DNA from: Paracoccaceae bacterium
GTDB lineage: Bacteria; Pseudomonadota; Alphaproteobacteria; Rhodobacterales; Rhodobacteraceae
Assembly (NCBI GenBank): GCA_018222665.1
Contig: JAAEZW010000021.1
Span: forward strand, 1 to 14,037
Reading direction: 5' to 3'
DNA: 14,037 nt
Shown here piece by piece: positions 7,400 to 13,779 of the stretch. The first letter of the stretch is position 1. Each line of letters begins with the position of its first letter. A program made the translations under genes and the position numbers. Under the pieces are notes generated by a model. It was not told the origin of the DNA and did not search any database. It worked only from the letters and a program-made list of their open reading frames with translations.

Positions 7400-8275
7400 T
7401 CACCGTTTTTTTCCCAGCACTTCAAACAGTGCTGCTGCAATGATCAATAGCGTGCCCAATGCTTCGAGTGCGCCGAATACTTCGCCTGAAAACAGCGCAG
7501 CGGATATGGCGCCAACGACAACCTCGCTCATCAGCAACACGCCAATGCGGGCGGGTGATAGGACCGTCGCGGGCAGGATCGTGAGGAACACCATGGGGAT
7601 CATGTACAGCGTGTAGACCAAAATATATCCCAGCATCGTTGGGTCCCAAGATATCGAAATGGGCACGCCCCACTGCCCCTGCATGACACCCAACGTGATC
7701 AGTGACAGCACCAGCGCACCCAAGAAAAAGCCAAACACTTGAACCCGCGTAGGTATTTCAGGCGCCTTTAAAAATCCCATGGACCCGAAAGCCCAAAAAA
7801 TACCAGACAGAAGGGCAAATATATCTCCCGTGGTACGCGGGATCGGGATGCCCCCATGGCCGCCCAAAATGACCGCCAAACCGACAAATGCAAAGAACAG
7901 CGCCAAAATACGGGCCCAATCAAGGCGTTCCCCCAAAAACAGCAGACCCAAGATCGTGCCCCATGCTGGCGTCAAATAAAACAGCAGGATCGCACGGATC
8001 ACATCCGTTAAGACAAGGGCCGTAGTAAACAGGCTAAAGGCCGCGCCTGTTAACAAACTGCTGAACAGCAACACTCGCCACTGAGTTCGCAAAATCGCCC
8101 CAAAACGCAGGGTAAAGGGCAGCAATACAACCAAACACCCTATGTACAGCGCGATGCCCGCGCTAACACCCGCGAACCCCAACTCCTCAAGATGGCGCAG
8201 GGGAAGCCAATAGACCCCCCACATGCAACCGCCCAAAACGATCAGAAGGCTGGCACGCGTTTGGGTTAACCCCAT
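7400..8275 (-). CDS. EamA/DMT-superfamily permease
   Basis: 291 residues from ATG 8275, arranged as two EamA repeats with about ten membrane segments. The first repeat begins MGLTQTRASLLIVLGGCMWG and contains FYLTPAWGTILGLLFLGERL, a diagnostic EamA phrase (P-x-W after a helix, then G-E-R). The second repeat ends LPATVLSPARIGVLLMSEVV. These proteins typically export metabolites, amino acids or drugs across the inner membrane. The start follows the proV stop codon after a single base (TGA-C-ATG), so translation is probably coupled. A GTG at 8323 inside proV would add 16 residues but is less plausible. It is the last gene of the proXWV unit. It is odd for a putative exporter to be tied to a betaine importer; it might release a breakdown product or act on a related solute. 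Confidence 0.9.
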   Translation of the reverse strand: MGLTQTRASLLIVLGGCMWGVYWLPLRHLEELGFAGVSAGIALYIGCLVVLLPFTLRFGAILRTQWRVLLFSSLLTGAAFSLFTTALVLTDVIRAILLFYLTPAWGTILGLLFLGERLDWARILALFFAFVGLAVILGGHGGIPIPRTTGDIFALLSGIFWAFGSMGFLKAPEIPTRVQVFGFFLGALVLSLITLGVMQGQWGVPISISWDPTMLGYILVYTLYMIPMVFLTILPATVLSPARIGVLLMSEVVVGAISAALFSGEVFGALEALGTLLIIAAALFEVLGKKR

Positions 8276-8276
8276 G

Positions 8277-9320
8277 TCAACGCGCAGCAGAGGCCGATGA
8301 AGAAGCGCGCGGTACCAACGCACGCACCAAATCCTTCATATCAATTTGGCCCACGGTTTCGCCGTTATCTGTCACACGATATATGTGGTTTGTATCGCCA
8401 TCCGATAGCGTGATCAAATCCTCAAGACTTTTGTCCGCGTCCACTTCGCCCGCGATATCTGCCTCACTGACAGCTGACATCACTGAACGAACGCGCAAAA
8501 CGCGTGCACGGTTAATATCACTGACGAAATCCTCGATATAAGGATCGCATGGGTTCAATAAAATGCCCTGTGGTTCGCCCTGCTGGACCACTGCGCCGTC
8601 CTTCAGGATGACAAGGTGGTCCGCCAGTTTCAGCGCCTCATCCAAGTCATGTGTGATAAAGATGATAGTTTTATGCAGTTCTTTTTGCAACTCCAACAAC
8701 AGGTTTTGCATATCCGTGCGGATCAGCGGATCAAGAGCAGAAAACGCCTCGTCCATCAACATTATGTCAGTATTCGCCGTTAACGCTCGAGCGATACCCA
8801 CACGTTGCTGCATCCCACCAGACAGCTGCGCTGGATAATGATTTTCATATCCACTGAGACCAACACGATCTAACCATTTAGTTGCTTCTTTATCACATGT
8901 GGCCTCGTCGTGACCTCGCACAGACAAGGGCATGCCTGCGTTCTTAAGGATCGTCTTATGCGGTAGTAACGCAAACTTCTGAAACACCATCGACATCTTT
9001 TCTTGCCTGGCTTTACGCAACCCGTTCTCAGACAGGCCCATCACGTCTTCACCCTGCACTACAATCTCGCCCACAGTGGGTTCGATTAACCGGTTCAAGT
9101 GACGGATTAGAGTAGATTTCCCGGAGCCAGACAGGCCCATGACCACTGTGATTTCGCCCGCCTGCATATCGACGTTGATATTGTTGAGGCCCAACACGTG
9201 TCCGTGCCGTGCCAACAACTCTTCCTTACCCATACCACCTTGGACGTGGTGCAAAACATCTTTTCCGCGCGCCCCAAAGATTTTGTAGAGTCCGCGCATC
9301 CTTACCATTGGTTCTACCAT
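8277..9320 (-). CDS. proV: Glycine betaine/proline-betaine ABC transporter ATP-binding protein
   Basis: 347 residues. This is the ATPase that powers betaine uptake with ProW and ProX at the inner membrane. Walker A is GLSGSGKST (62-70), the Q-loop Gln114 (MVFQKFALLP), the ABC signature LSGGMQQR (166-173), Walker B IMLMDE followed by AFSALD (to 197), and the switch His224 (ITHDLDEA). The N-terminal LYKIFG and GLNNINVDM region is typical of ProV/OpuAA. A C-terminal regulatory region (about 275-347) contains one CBS-like stretch ending IDMKDLVRAL, shorter than a full tandem CBS pair. AAGGAG lies 8 nt before ATG 9320, and its AA are part of the proW stop codon (TAAGGAG), so the two are translated in close succession (12-nt gap). 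All ATPase residues are intact. Confidence 0.96.
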   Translation of the reverse strand: MVEPMVRMRGLYKIFGARGKDVLHHVQGGMGKEELLARHGHVLGLNNINVDMQAGEITVVMGLSGSGKSTLIRHLNRLIEPTVGEIVVQGEDVMGLSENGLRKARQEKMSMVFQKFALLPHKTILKNAGMPLSVRGHDEATCDKEATKWLDRVGLSGYENHYPAQLSGGMQQRVGIARALTANTDIMLMDEAFSALDPLIRTDMQNLLLELQKELHKTIIFITHDLDEALKLADHLVILKDGAVVQQGEPQGILLNPCDPYIEDFVSDINRARVLRVRSVMSAVSEADIAGEVDADKSLEDLITLSDGDTNHIYRVTDNGETVGQIDMKDLVRALVPRASSSASAAR

Positions 9321-9332
9321 GATGCCTGCTCC

Positions 9333-10361
9333 TTAATGCTTTACGTCGGTCATATCGACGCGTTTGAGAGCCGCTTTTGACACTCGGTCCAGGATCACGG
9401 CCAACAACACGATGCCAATACCCGCGACAATACCCACACCTAGTTCAAGGTTCCGGATACCGCGCAATACGTTCACGCCCAGACCTGGCGCAGACACCAG
9501 AGAAGCGATCACGACCATGGCGAGACTCATCATTATCGTTTGGTTGACTCCAGCCATGATATTGGGCAACGCCAGAGGAAGTTGCACTCGCATCAGTTTC
9601 TGGTGGTCATTCATGCCAAAGGCATCGGCCGCTTCAATCACATCTTTGTCGACAAGCCGGATGCCCAAGTCGGTCAAGCGGATCACTGGCACAATCGCAT
9701 ATAGGATGATCGCAATCCCATAAAGCTTTGACTCTGTGACTGAAAACAAGAAAATCAGAGGGATCAAGTATACAAAGGTCGGCAGCGTTTGTAGGAGGTC
9801 TAGAAACGGAACGACGCTTTTTTGTAGTCGATCGGATTTCGACATAGCGATCCCAACAGGCACACCGAACAACACTGATATCGTCGTGCATACAAAAATG
9901 ATCGACAGGGTCTGCATCGCTACATCATAGTGATCGACCAGTCCCATCATCATAATTGATGCAAAAACAAAACTTGTTACTTGTTTTGACCGCGATGCAA
10001 ACCATGAAACCAAAACCAGAATTGGTACCATGATAAACCATGGTGTTGTAGCAAATAACCACAAGGCACCATCCAGCAACCAACTCAGTGGCTGCGTGAT
10101 CGGGTCTAATACAGCCTTAAGGCCCGGTTTTGCCGCCAAGAATCCGTTTTCTATGCCCTTCGTCACATCACGCGACTGAATGATGCCTGGGCAACTCTCG
10201 TTTAGATTGTCCAGGGACGGGAATGGAAAAAACTCGCCCTTCGTTTCTTTACCACTGCTCTTCGCAAGCAGCTCCGCCATCGACATAGGGGCGCTCGAGG
10301 CGGCCTCGCCACACCATTCCTTTAGACCAAATGCGTTAAATAAGCCATCATAAAAGGCCAT
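9333..10361 (-). CDS. proW: Glycine betaine/proline-betaine ABC transporter permease
   Basis: 342 residues, inner-membrane channel of the betaine importer. A hydrophilic N-terminal extension of about 90 residues, with FPFPSLDNLNESCPGII and a helix near LDPITQPLSWLLDGALWLF, precedes the core. The core BPD_transp_1 domain has about six helices. The EAA loop that docks on ProV is EAADAFGMNDHQKLMRVQLP (243-262), followed by LALPNIMAGVNQTIMMSLAMVV, a highly conserved ProW/OpuAB stretch. The start ATG 10361 has GAGGGA 5 nt upstream. The N-terminal extension is normal for ProW from this bacterial group. The gene lies 65 nt after proX, and that gap holds a stable hairpin; 12 nt separate it from proV. 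Confidence 0.96.
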   Translation of the reverse strand: MAFYDGLFNAFGLKEWCGEAASSAPMSMAELLAKSSGKETKGEFFPFPSLDNLNESCPGIIQSRDVTKGIENGFLAAKPGLKAVLDPITQPLSWLLDGALWLFATTPWFIMVPILVLVSWFASRSKQVTSFVFASIMMMGLVDHYDVAMQTLSIIFVCTTISVLFGVPVGIAMSKSDRLQKSVVPFLDLLQTLPTFVYLIPLIFLFSVTESKLYGIAIILYAIVPVIRLTDLGIRLVDKDVIEAADAFGMNDHQKLMRVQLPLALPNIMAGVNQTIMMSLAMVVIASLVSAPGLGVNVLRGIRNLELGVGIVAGIGIVLLAVILDRVSKAALKRVDMTDVKH

Positions 10362-10384
10362 GTATATCCCTCACTTGGAAATTT

Positions 10385-10415
10385 GCCTCCCCATGCATGC
10401 ATTACATGAAGAGGC
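10385..10415 (-). promoter_or_regulatory. Intercistronic hairpin between proX and proW
   Basis: On the minus strand GCCTCTTCATG (10415-10405) and CATGGGGAGGC (10395-10385) form an unbroken 11-bp stem, with two adjacent G-U pairs, around a 9-nt loop. On the plus strand the two G-U pairs would be A-C mismatches, so the structure is specific to the operon transcript. No T run follows, so it is not a canonical terminator. It fits the hairpins that stabilise the upstream mRNA in binding-protein ABC operons, giving more ProX than ProW/ProV. Confidence 0.65.
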
Positions 10416-10426
10416 CAATCGTTAGA

Positions 10427-11395
10427 TTAGTTGCCCAATATCGCAGCAAGTTTGCCTTTGGCTTCGTCGTTCAACCATGAACCCCAAACGTCTGCATTGT
10501 TCATCAGGAAATGAACAGCAGCTTCATCGTAAGATGCATTGTTGTCCAAACGCCACGCCAACACTTCACCCATCTGTGTATTTGTGAAGGATAGTTTTGA
10601 TAGCAGCTCGACGATGTCAGGGTTCTCTTTTGCAAAAGTCCCAGAAACCGCAGTTGCGACTTTTGCAGCGGGATATGCAGAGAACACTGGGTTTGCGCAG
10701 TTAACATCACCATTGCAGGCATGTGCCTCAGCGTTGTATGCAGGCACTTCTACGCGAACCATCGGGTATTTACCCAAAACAGCTGTTGGGGCCCAGTAAT
10801 ATCCAAACCATGGTGCTTTTTCAGCATATGCAGACGCAATGGATGTCTGCAAAGTCTCACCAGAACCATGTTGGAAACGCTCAAGTCCGCCAGCTTCAGC
10901 GCCAGCAGCTTTCAGGTTGTTATTGTTAATGATGTCGCACGCCCAACCTGACGGACAATCGTGGAATTTGCCACCAACTGCAGCTGGATTCGCCATGATG
11001 CCTTCCCATGTGGTGAGCTCTGGGTTGGATTCAGCCAGATACGCAGGGATCCACCATGCTTCAACTCCGCCATCCGATAGTACATTTGCGACCTCAACCA
11101 ATTTACCGGAATCAACCAATGGCTGATAGGATGGTGTGGAGTTTGCCCATACTTCGGTCAGAATATCGGGCTCACCTGTCTCCGCCAGTGATGTCAGTGC
11201 AGGGACCGTCGAAGACGGAACCTTTTGCACAGAACAGCCGTAGCCTTGTTCCATCAAAAATGTTGCAACGGCTGTTACCACCGCTGAAGACGCCCAATCC
11301 ATCTCAGTTATAGAAACCTCTCCGCAATCTGCAGATGCTATTGTTGCAGAAGATGTACCAATCGCCATAGCTGCAGCAAAGATAATCTTTTTCAT
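10427..11395 (-). CDS. proX: Glycine betaine/proline-betaine ABC transporter substrate-binding protein
   Basis: 322 residues, periplasmic receptor of the importer (OpuAC domain). Residues 1-22 are a Sec signal peptide (KK, then a hydrophobic core) with probable cleavage at A-S-A before D23-C24-G25. Because C24 lies after the cut and no lipobox precedes it, the protein should be soluble rather than a lipoprotein. ITEMDWASSAVVTAVATFLM and GEPDILTEVWAN are typical of the domain's first lobe. WAPTAVLGKYPMVRVEVP lies in the second. Aromatic residues likely to form the betaine cage (WASS, VWAN, EAWWIP, YYWAP) are present. AGGGAG lies 6 nt before ATG 11395. It is first in the operon, consistent with a higher need for the receptor. 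Confidence 0.96.
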   Translation of the reverse strand: MKKIIFAAAMAIGTSSATIASADCGEVSITEMDWASSAVVTAVATFLMEQGYGCSVQKVPSSTVPALTSLAETGEPDILTEVWANSTPSYQPLVDSGKLVEVANVLSDGGVEAWWIPAYLAESNPELTTWEGIMANPAAVGGKFHDCPSGWACDIINNNNLKAAGAEAGGLERFQHGSGETLQTSIASAYAEKAPWFGYYWAPTAVLGKYPMVRVEVPAYNAEAHACNGDVNCANPVFSAYPAAKVATAVSGTFAKENPDIVELLSKLSFTNTQMGEVLAWRLDNNASYDEAAVHFLMNNADVWGSWLNDEAKGKLAAILGN

Positions 11396-11438
11396 AATTC
11401 ACTCCCTATCGGATTATTTTTTTCGCAGAAGTAGCGTA

Positions 11439-11467
11439 ACTATAAACTCTGCAGATGATCAACCTAA
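11439..11467 (-). promoter_or_regulatory. Candidate promoter of proXWV
   Basis: On the minus strand TTAGGT (11467-11462) and TATAGT (11444-11439) are separated by 17 nt, about 45 nt upstream of the proX start. The -10 has 5 of 6 consensus bases; the -35 is weak, as is common for osmotically regulated or activator-dependent promoters. Confidence 0.35.
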
Positions 11468-11502
11468 TTCGCCGTAAATTTAACTACATTCGACGATTGC
11501 AG

Positions 11503-11874
11503 TCACGACACTCCGTAATTGCGCAGCATCGGTATGCTTACACTTGTGATGGGGATGAATACCGCCCAGCTAGCCCACATGGTGACACCCTTATTGCCCA
11601 AGCTGGAACCAAAGACCAACTGATCAAAAATATAGACGTCGATGTCTGAGGTGTGATCCGTGTAATCGATGTAAACCGTCGCGCCACTAAACACACCAAA
11701 TGATTTTGACAGGCGCAGCTTTCTGGTAATTTCATTTAGGGGGACGCCAAAACGATAATTATCACCCTGAAATTTGAAATGCGATGCAGTCAGGGTTGGA
11801 TGAACCTGCCATAGCAAGGGGGGCGCAGCGATAGAGCAACAGATGTCTGATCCTATGCACGAATTTGACAGCAA
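11503..11874 (-). CDS. Unrecognised 123-codon reading frame, possibly a gene remnant
   Basis: The frame is open from a TTG at 11874 to TGA, with no convincing ribosome-binding site at the 5' end, and I do not recognise the product. The middle (F-Q-G-D-N-Y-R-F-G-V-P-L-N-E-I-T, then FSGATVYIDYTDHTSDIDVY) looks like ordinary folded-protein sequence with mixed beta-strand character. The end (GVTMWASWAVFIPITSVSIPML) is hydrophobic and could be one membrane segment. It lies directly upstream of proX on the same strand and downstream of the AEC remnant, within A+T-rich DNA where other genes are decayed. It could be the tail of a broken gene, a small membrane-anchored protein, or a chance frame. No plus-strand frame of similar quality covers the region. 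Confidence 0.3.
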   Translation of the reverse strand: MLSNSCIGSDICCSIAAPPLLWQVHPTLTASHFKFQGDNYRFGVPLNEITRKLRLSKSFGVFSGATVYIDYTDHTSDIDVYIFDQLVFGSSLGNKGVTMWASWAVFIPITSVSIPMLRNYGVS

Positions 11875-11942
11875 TCAATTTCTCTACGGCAGCAGGAGCT
11901 AAGTATATTTCCACATAGCAACTTCACAAACGTCTCAAAGAC

Positions 11943-12332
11943 TTACACCTGTCGAGACAACACTGCTAATAGAGGCAGGGATAAGATCGACGTCCAGATA
12001 TTAACCGGTGCGATAACTTTTGTGTTTGCTCAGTATAGCATCGCAAGTGCAAAGGCCATGGCTCCAGAAGGACCAGCAGAATTAAACAATAGTAACTTCG
12101 CCCAGTGTGCGTCGGTCCTGAACATCGCGATTAAGATTAATGACAAAATTGGCAGACCAATTAGCTTAATCCCGGAGATCAAAGCAATTGGGATGTTTGG
12201 AACCAAACGACTTTGAGATAAGTTTATACCTAATGCTAAAAACATCATCGGCGGCGCGGCTGGGCCTGTAAATTCCAGAGCAGTAATGAGAGAATTATCA
12301 ATATCGAGATAGACGGTCTGTAGGTTACTTTT
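11943..12332 (-). pseudogene. C-terminal remnant of an AEC (auxin efflux carrier-like) family permease
   Basis: Read on the minus strand from 12332, the frame gives ...LDIDNSLITALEFTGPAAPP, then MMFLALGINLSQSRLVPN, then KLIGLPILSLILIAMF and FNSAGPSGAMAFALAMLY. This matches the second half of AEC transporters: the G-x-A-x-P-x-x-x-x-x-L-G-x-x-L helix, the K-x-x-x-x-P helix, and the last helices. An in-frame TGA (12030-12032) interrupts it. The frame then continues A-N-T-K-V-I-A-P-V-N-I-W-T-S-I-L-S-L-P-L-L to TAA 11943-11945, exactly the expected AEC C-terminus. Upstream, a TGA at 12333-12335 and further stops close the frame, and the first half of the roughly 310-residue protein is absent. The gene is therefore truncated and carries at least one nonsense codon. 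Confidence 0.75.
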
Positions 12333-12335
12333 TCA

Positions 12336-12635
12336 AACCCCGCACGGTTCTTATTCCGAAACTGGCAGCGATCGACGCATACATTCCCCACTGAGCCTAG
12401 AGGGAGGTCGCCTCAACGTTTACAAACCCTTGCGCTTTTGACTTGTACATAAATTAGTCTTTCCCCAATCTTGTATTCGAAGTCCCACCACATAGAGATC
12501 ATCAGTGGGCACTTTTCAGGAAGCAGGATATGCATGCAGGTTGCCAGATCACTGCGTTGTGGACGTTCGACTTAGAGGCACACCTCAGCTTTTTTAAAGT
12601 TGTCAAACAGACCCATGGTGTGGTTTCCTTAATCT
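12336..12635. other. 300-bp stretch without a convincing gene
   Basis: Between the AEC remnant and the small membrane genes I see only short frames. These are 19-, 14- and 29-codon minus-strand openings and a 74-codon plus-strand frame (from 12530) that runs out of frame into the gene at 12636. None has family-like wording strong enough to call. The stretch probably holds decayed coding DNA plus the upstream region of the gene at 12636. Confidence 0.5.
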
Positions 12636-12857
12636 ATGGAAATACTGCGCAGAGCCTTGATTGTTGCGATGTGGGCGTACCTTGTGTTCACATATATTTT
12701 GCCGTTTGGCGCTGTGGTTATGATGCAAGGGATCGACGAAACAAATCGCTCTGAACTCTATTCAAGTTTTGGCATCACGATTGCAATAATCTTGGCTTTC
12801 GGATTGATTGGTAATTTACTTATTAACTGGATTTTCAAATGGCCTACCGAAGACTAA
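12636..12857 (+). CDS. Small two-span membrane protein, unknown function
   Basis: 73 residues. A short N-terminus with R5-R6 (MEILRRAL) precedes a first membrane segment (about 8-31, VAMWAYLVFTYILPFGAVVM). A polar loop with charged and hydroxyl residues (Q-G-I-D-E-T-N-R-S-E-L-Y) follows, then a second segment (about 46-67, FGITIAIILAFGLIGNLLI) and a W-I-F-K-W-P-T-E-D tail. This ordered layout argues for a real protein. No Shine-Dalgarno sequence is visible before ATG 12636. The next gene begins one base after its stop codon (TAA-C-ATG), so the two form a coupled pair. I do not recognise the family. Location next to a terminase fragment makes phage or accessory origin plausible. Confidence 0.6.
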   Translation: MEILRRALIVAMWAYLVFTYILPFGAVVMMQGIDETNRSELYSSFGITIAIILAFGLIGNLLINWIFKWPTED

Positions 12858-12858
12858 C

Positions 12859-13098
12859 ATGCCTACTATTCTTCATTTTATCATCTGGCCCATCTTGACC
12901 TCGATCGCACTGCTCGCCACTGGGGGCAAGCTGATCGGTACTTGGGATTACGAAGACTTTGTCGGACCAGCACACACACTATGGTTTCTAGGTATGTGGT
13001 TGCTAGGTATTGTGCCCTTTTTAATCATTGTTGCGGCAGCTTATTTTTTAAACGTATCCTTAAATAACCAACTTGAAGTCTTGATCATCTTACACTGA
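12859..13098 (+). CDS. Small two-span membrane protein, second gene of a coupled pair
   Basis: 79 residues from ATG 12859, one base after the preceding stop codon, with no own ribosome-binding site, so probably translated by re-initiation. The layout is a first hydrophobic segment (about 3-27, IIWPILTSIALLATGGKLIG), an acidic/aromatic loop (TWDYEDFVGPAHTLW), a second segment (about 42-66, LGMWLLGIVPFLIIVAAAYF) and a short tail. The last codons overlap one copy of a 22-bp direct repeat (13060-13081), so the C-terminus (N-N-Q-L-E-V onward) may have been changed by a recombination event. Function unknown; no motif recognised. Confidence 0.55.
   Translation: MPTILHFIIWPILTSIALLATGGKLIGTWDYEDFVGPAHTLWFLGMWLLGIVPFLIIVAAAYFLNVSLNNQLEVLIILH
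13060..13081 (+). repeat. Imperfect 22-bp direct repeat, copy 1
   Basis: TTAAA, three variable bases, then CCAACTTGAAGTCT. It matches copy 2 (13302-13323) at 19 of 22 positions, with the last 14 identical. It lies inside the 3' end of the small membrane gene ending at 13098. Confidence 0.6.
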
Positions 13099-13149
13099 AG
13101 CCGACTGCGACTTTCTTTCCTTTATTGTCTTTCGCCCTATCTCATCCGC

Positions 13150-13305
13150 ATGAGAAAAGCTGATTGCATGAAATGCCAAGTTACAAAACCAAGCCACTGC
13201 TCCCAATGCGTTGCAGCGGCTAAAAAAGTGGAAGATGAAAATTTTTACGCTTTGCTTATAATTCTGCTACTCACCTCAATCGCTTTTATCATTACACTTA
13301 ATTAA
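13150..13305 (+). CDS. Tiny membrane-anchored CxxC/CxxC (metal-binding type) peptide
   Basis: 51 residues from ATG 13150 to TAA 13303-13305. The N-terminal half has Cys6-x2-Cys9 and Cys17-x2-Cys20 (MRKADCMKCQVTKPSHCSQC), spaced as two zinc knuckles of a minimal zinc ribbon, with a His at 16. A charged linker (AAAKKVEDEN, 22-31) follows, then a single hydrophobic segment (about 33-49, YALLIILLLTSIAFIIT). The four regularly placed cysteines plus a membrane span are unlikely by chance in so short a frame. No good Shine-Dalgarno sequence is visible upstream. It lies between the two copies of a direct repeat and next to a terminase fragment on the opposite strand. Function unknown; it may bind zinc or iron, or form disulfides if the N-terminus is periplasmic. 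Confidence 0.55.
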   Translation: MRKADCMKCQVTKPSHCSQCVAAAKKVEDENFYALLIILLLTSIAFIITLN

Positions 13306-13323
13306 ACGGCCAACTTGAAGTCT
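13302..13323 (+). repeat. Imperfect 22-bp direct repeat, copy 2
   Basis: Same sequence as copy 1 (13060-13081) except for three central bases. It overlaps the stop of the CxxC gene and the point where recognisable terminase sequence on the minus strand ends. Confidence 0.6.
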
Positions 13324-13358
13324 GGCCCGACTAAAATACGCCAATACGATAGCTGCAA

Positions 13359-13550
13359 TTAGTCCGACTTACCGTTCTTCTTAGCCACCGAGAGATAAGC
13401 ACGGGACGTCCCAGCTGGATTATCGTAGACGTCGAGAACGAACTTACGCTGTAAGTCTAACAACTTAAGCGGCTGGCCAACTTTGTTACCTTCTGGGATC
13501 AGACAGTAGCGTTCAATGAACTGGCAACCCTTTTCTCCGATTGTCATCAT
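13359..13550 (-). pseudogene. Phage terminase large subunit, N-terminal fragment (frameshifted, truncated)
   Basis: 63 codons reading MTIGEKGCQFIERYCLIPEG, then VGQPLKLLDLQRKFVLDVYD and NPAGTSRAYLSVAKKNGKS. This is the N-terminus of an HK97-type terminase ATPase, ending in its variant Walker A (A-K-K-N-G-K-S). The frame then hits TAA. One base shift restores G-L-I-A-A-I-V-L-A-Y-F, the expected next helix, and a second shift gives V-G-P-D-F-K-L, so there are two indels in about 40 bp. Homology ends near 13310. A full subunit has roughly 500-600 residues, so about nine tenths is missing. GGAAAG precedes two adjacent ATG codons (13550, 13547). No portal, protease, capsid or integrase gene is in view. 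It is a prophage or phage-plasmid relic. Confidence 0.85.
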
Positions 13551-13598
13551 AACTTTCCAATTTGCAATTTACAGAAATTTGGTGTATTCTTTCAGGTA

Positions 13599-13604
13599 TA
13601 TAAT
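13599..13604 (+). promoter_or_regulatory. Candidate -10 box (perfect TATAAT) before the tiny gene pair
   Basis: A perfect TATAAT lies 20 nt before ATG 13624 and just upstream of its Shine-Dalgarno GAGG (13614-13617). No good -35 element stands 16-18 nt upstream, so the call rests on the -10 and on position. Confidence 0.35.
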
Positions 13605-13623
13605 TATAAAACTGAGGCAGATC

Positions 13624-13779
13624 ATGAATACCTTTTCCGCGAGCGGATTGCTTTTGCAATACCGAAGGGTCAATCGTAAGAGAACGAAACCATCTCCACT
13701 TACGCTTGCATATGCGTTCATACTTAGCTCAGGAGCAGCGATGCTTTACCTAACGGTATCGCTATCTCATTATGTCTAA
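13624..13779 (+). CDS. Tiny single-span membrane protein, first of an overlapping pair
   Basis: 51 residues from ATG 13624, chosen because GAGG lies 6 nt upstream. The in-frame region before it, open back to 13516, has no such site. The N-terminal half is strongly basic (QYRRVNRKRTKPSP, 13-26). The C-terminal half is one membrane span (LAYAFILSSGAAMLYLTVSL) ending S-H-Y-V, so the N-terminus should stay in the cytoplasm by the positive-inside rule. The next tiny gene starts inside its last codons. I recognise no family. Tiny cationic membrane proteins can be toxins, phage lysis or exclusion factors, or regulatory peptides; nothing in the sequence decides between these. Confidence 0.55.
   Translation: MNTFSASGLLLQYRRVNRKRTKPSPLTLAYAFILSSGAAMLYLTVSLSHYV

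Noticed and set aside
7415..7434. Perfect 7-bp inverted repeat (CAGCACT/AGTGCTG) near a T run, as a terminator between the aldo/keto reductase and EamA genes
   Set aside because: The T run lies before the hairpin on the plus strand and is an A run after it on the minus strand, so it fits neither orientation; it also lies inside the EamA coding sequence.
12413..12502. Minus-strand 29-codon frame beginning M-I-S-M-W-W-D-F-E-Y
   Set aside because: No ribosome-binding site, no recognisable family, and of a length expected by chance.
12572..12616. Minus-strand opening MGLFDNFKKAEVCL, like the start of a small LysM-type protein
   Set aside because: Only 14 codons before a stop, too short to support even as a remnant.
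12530..12754. Plus-strand frame of 74 codons
   Set aside because: It overlaps the membrane gene at 12636 in another frame; Cys/His/Trp-rich translation without domain character.
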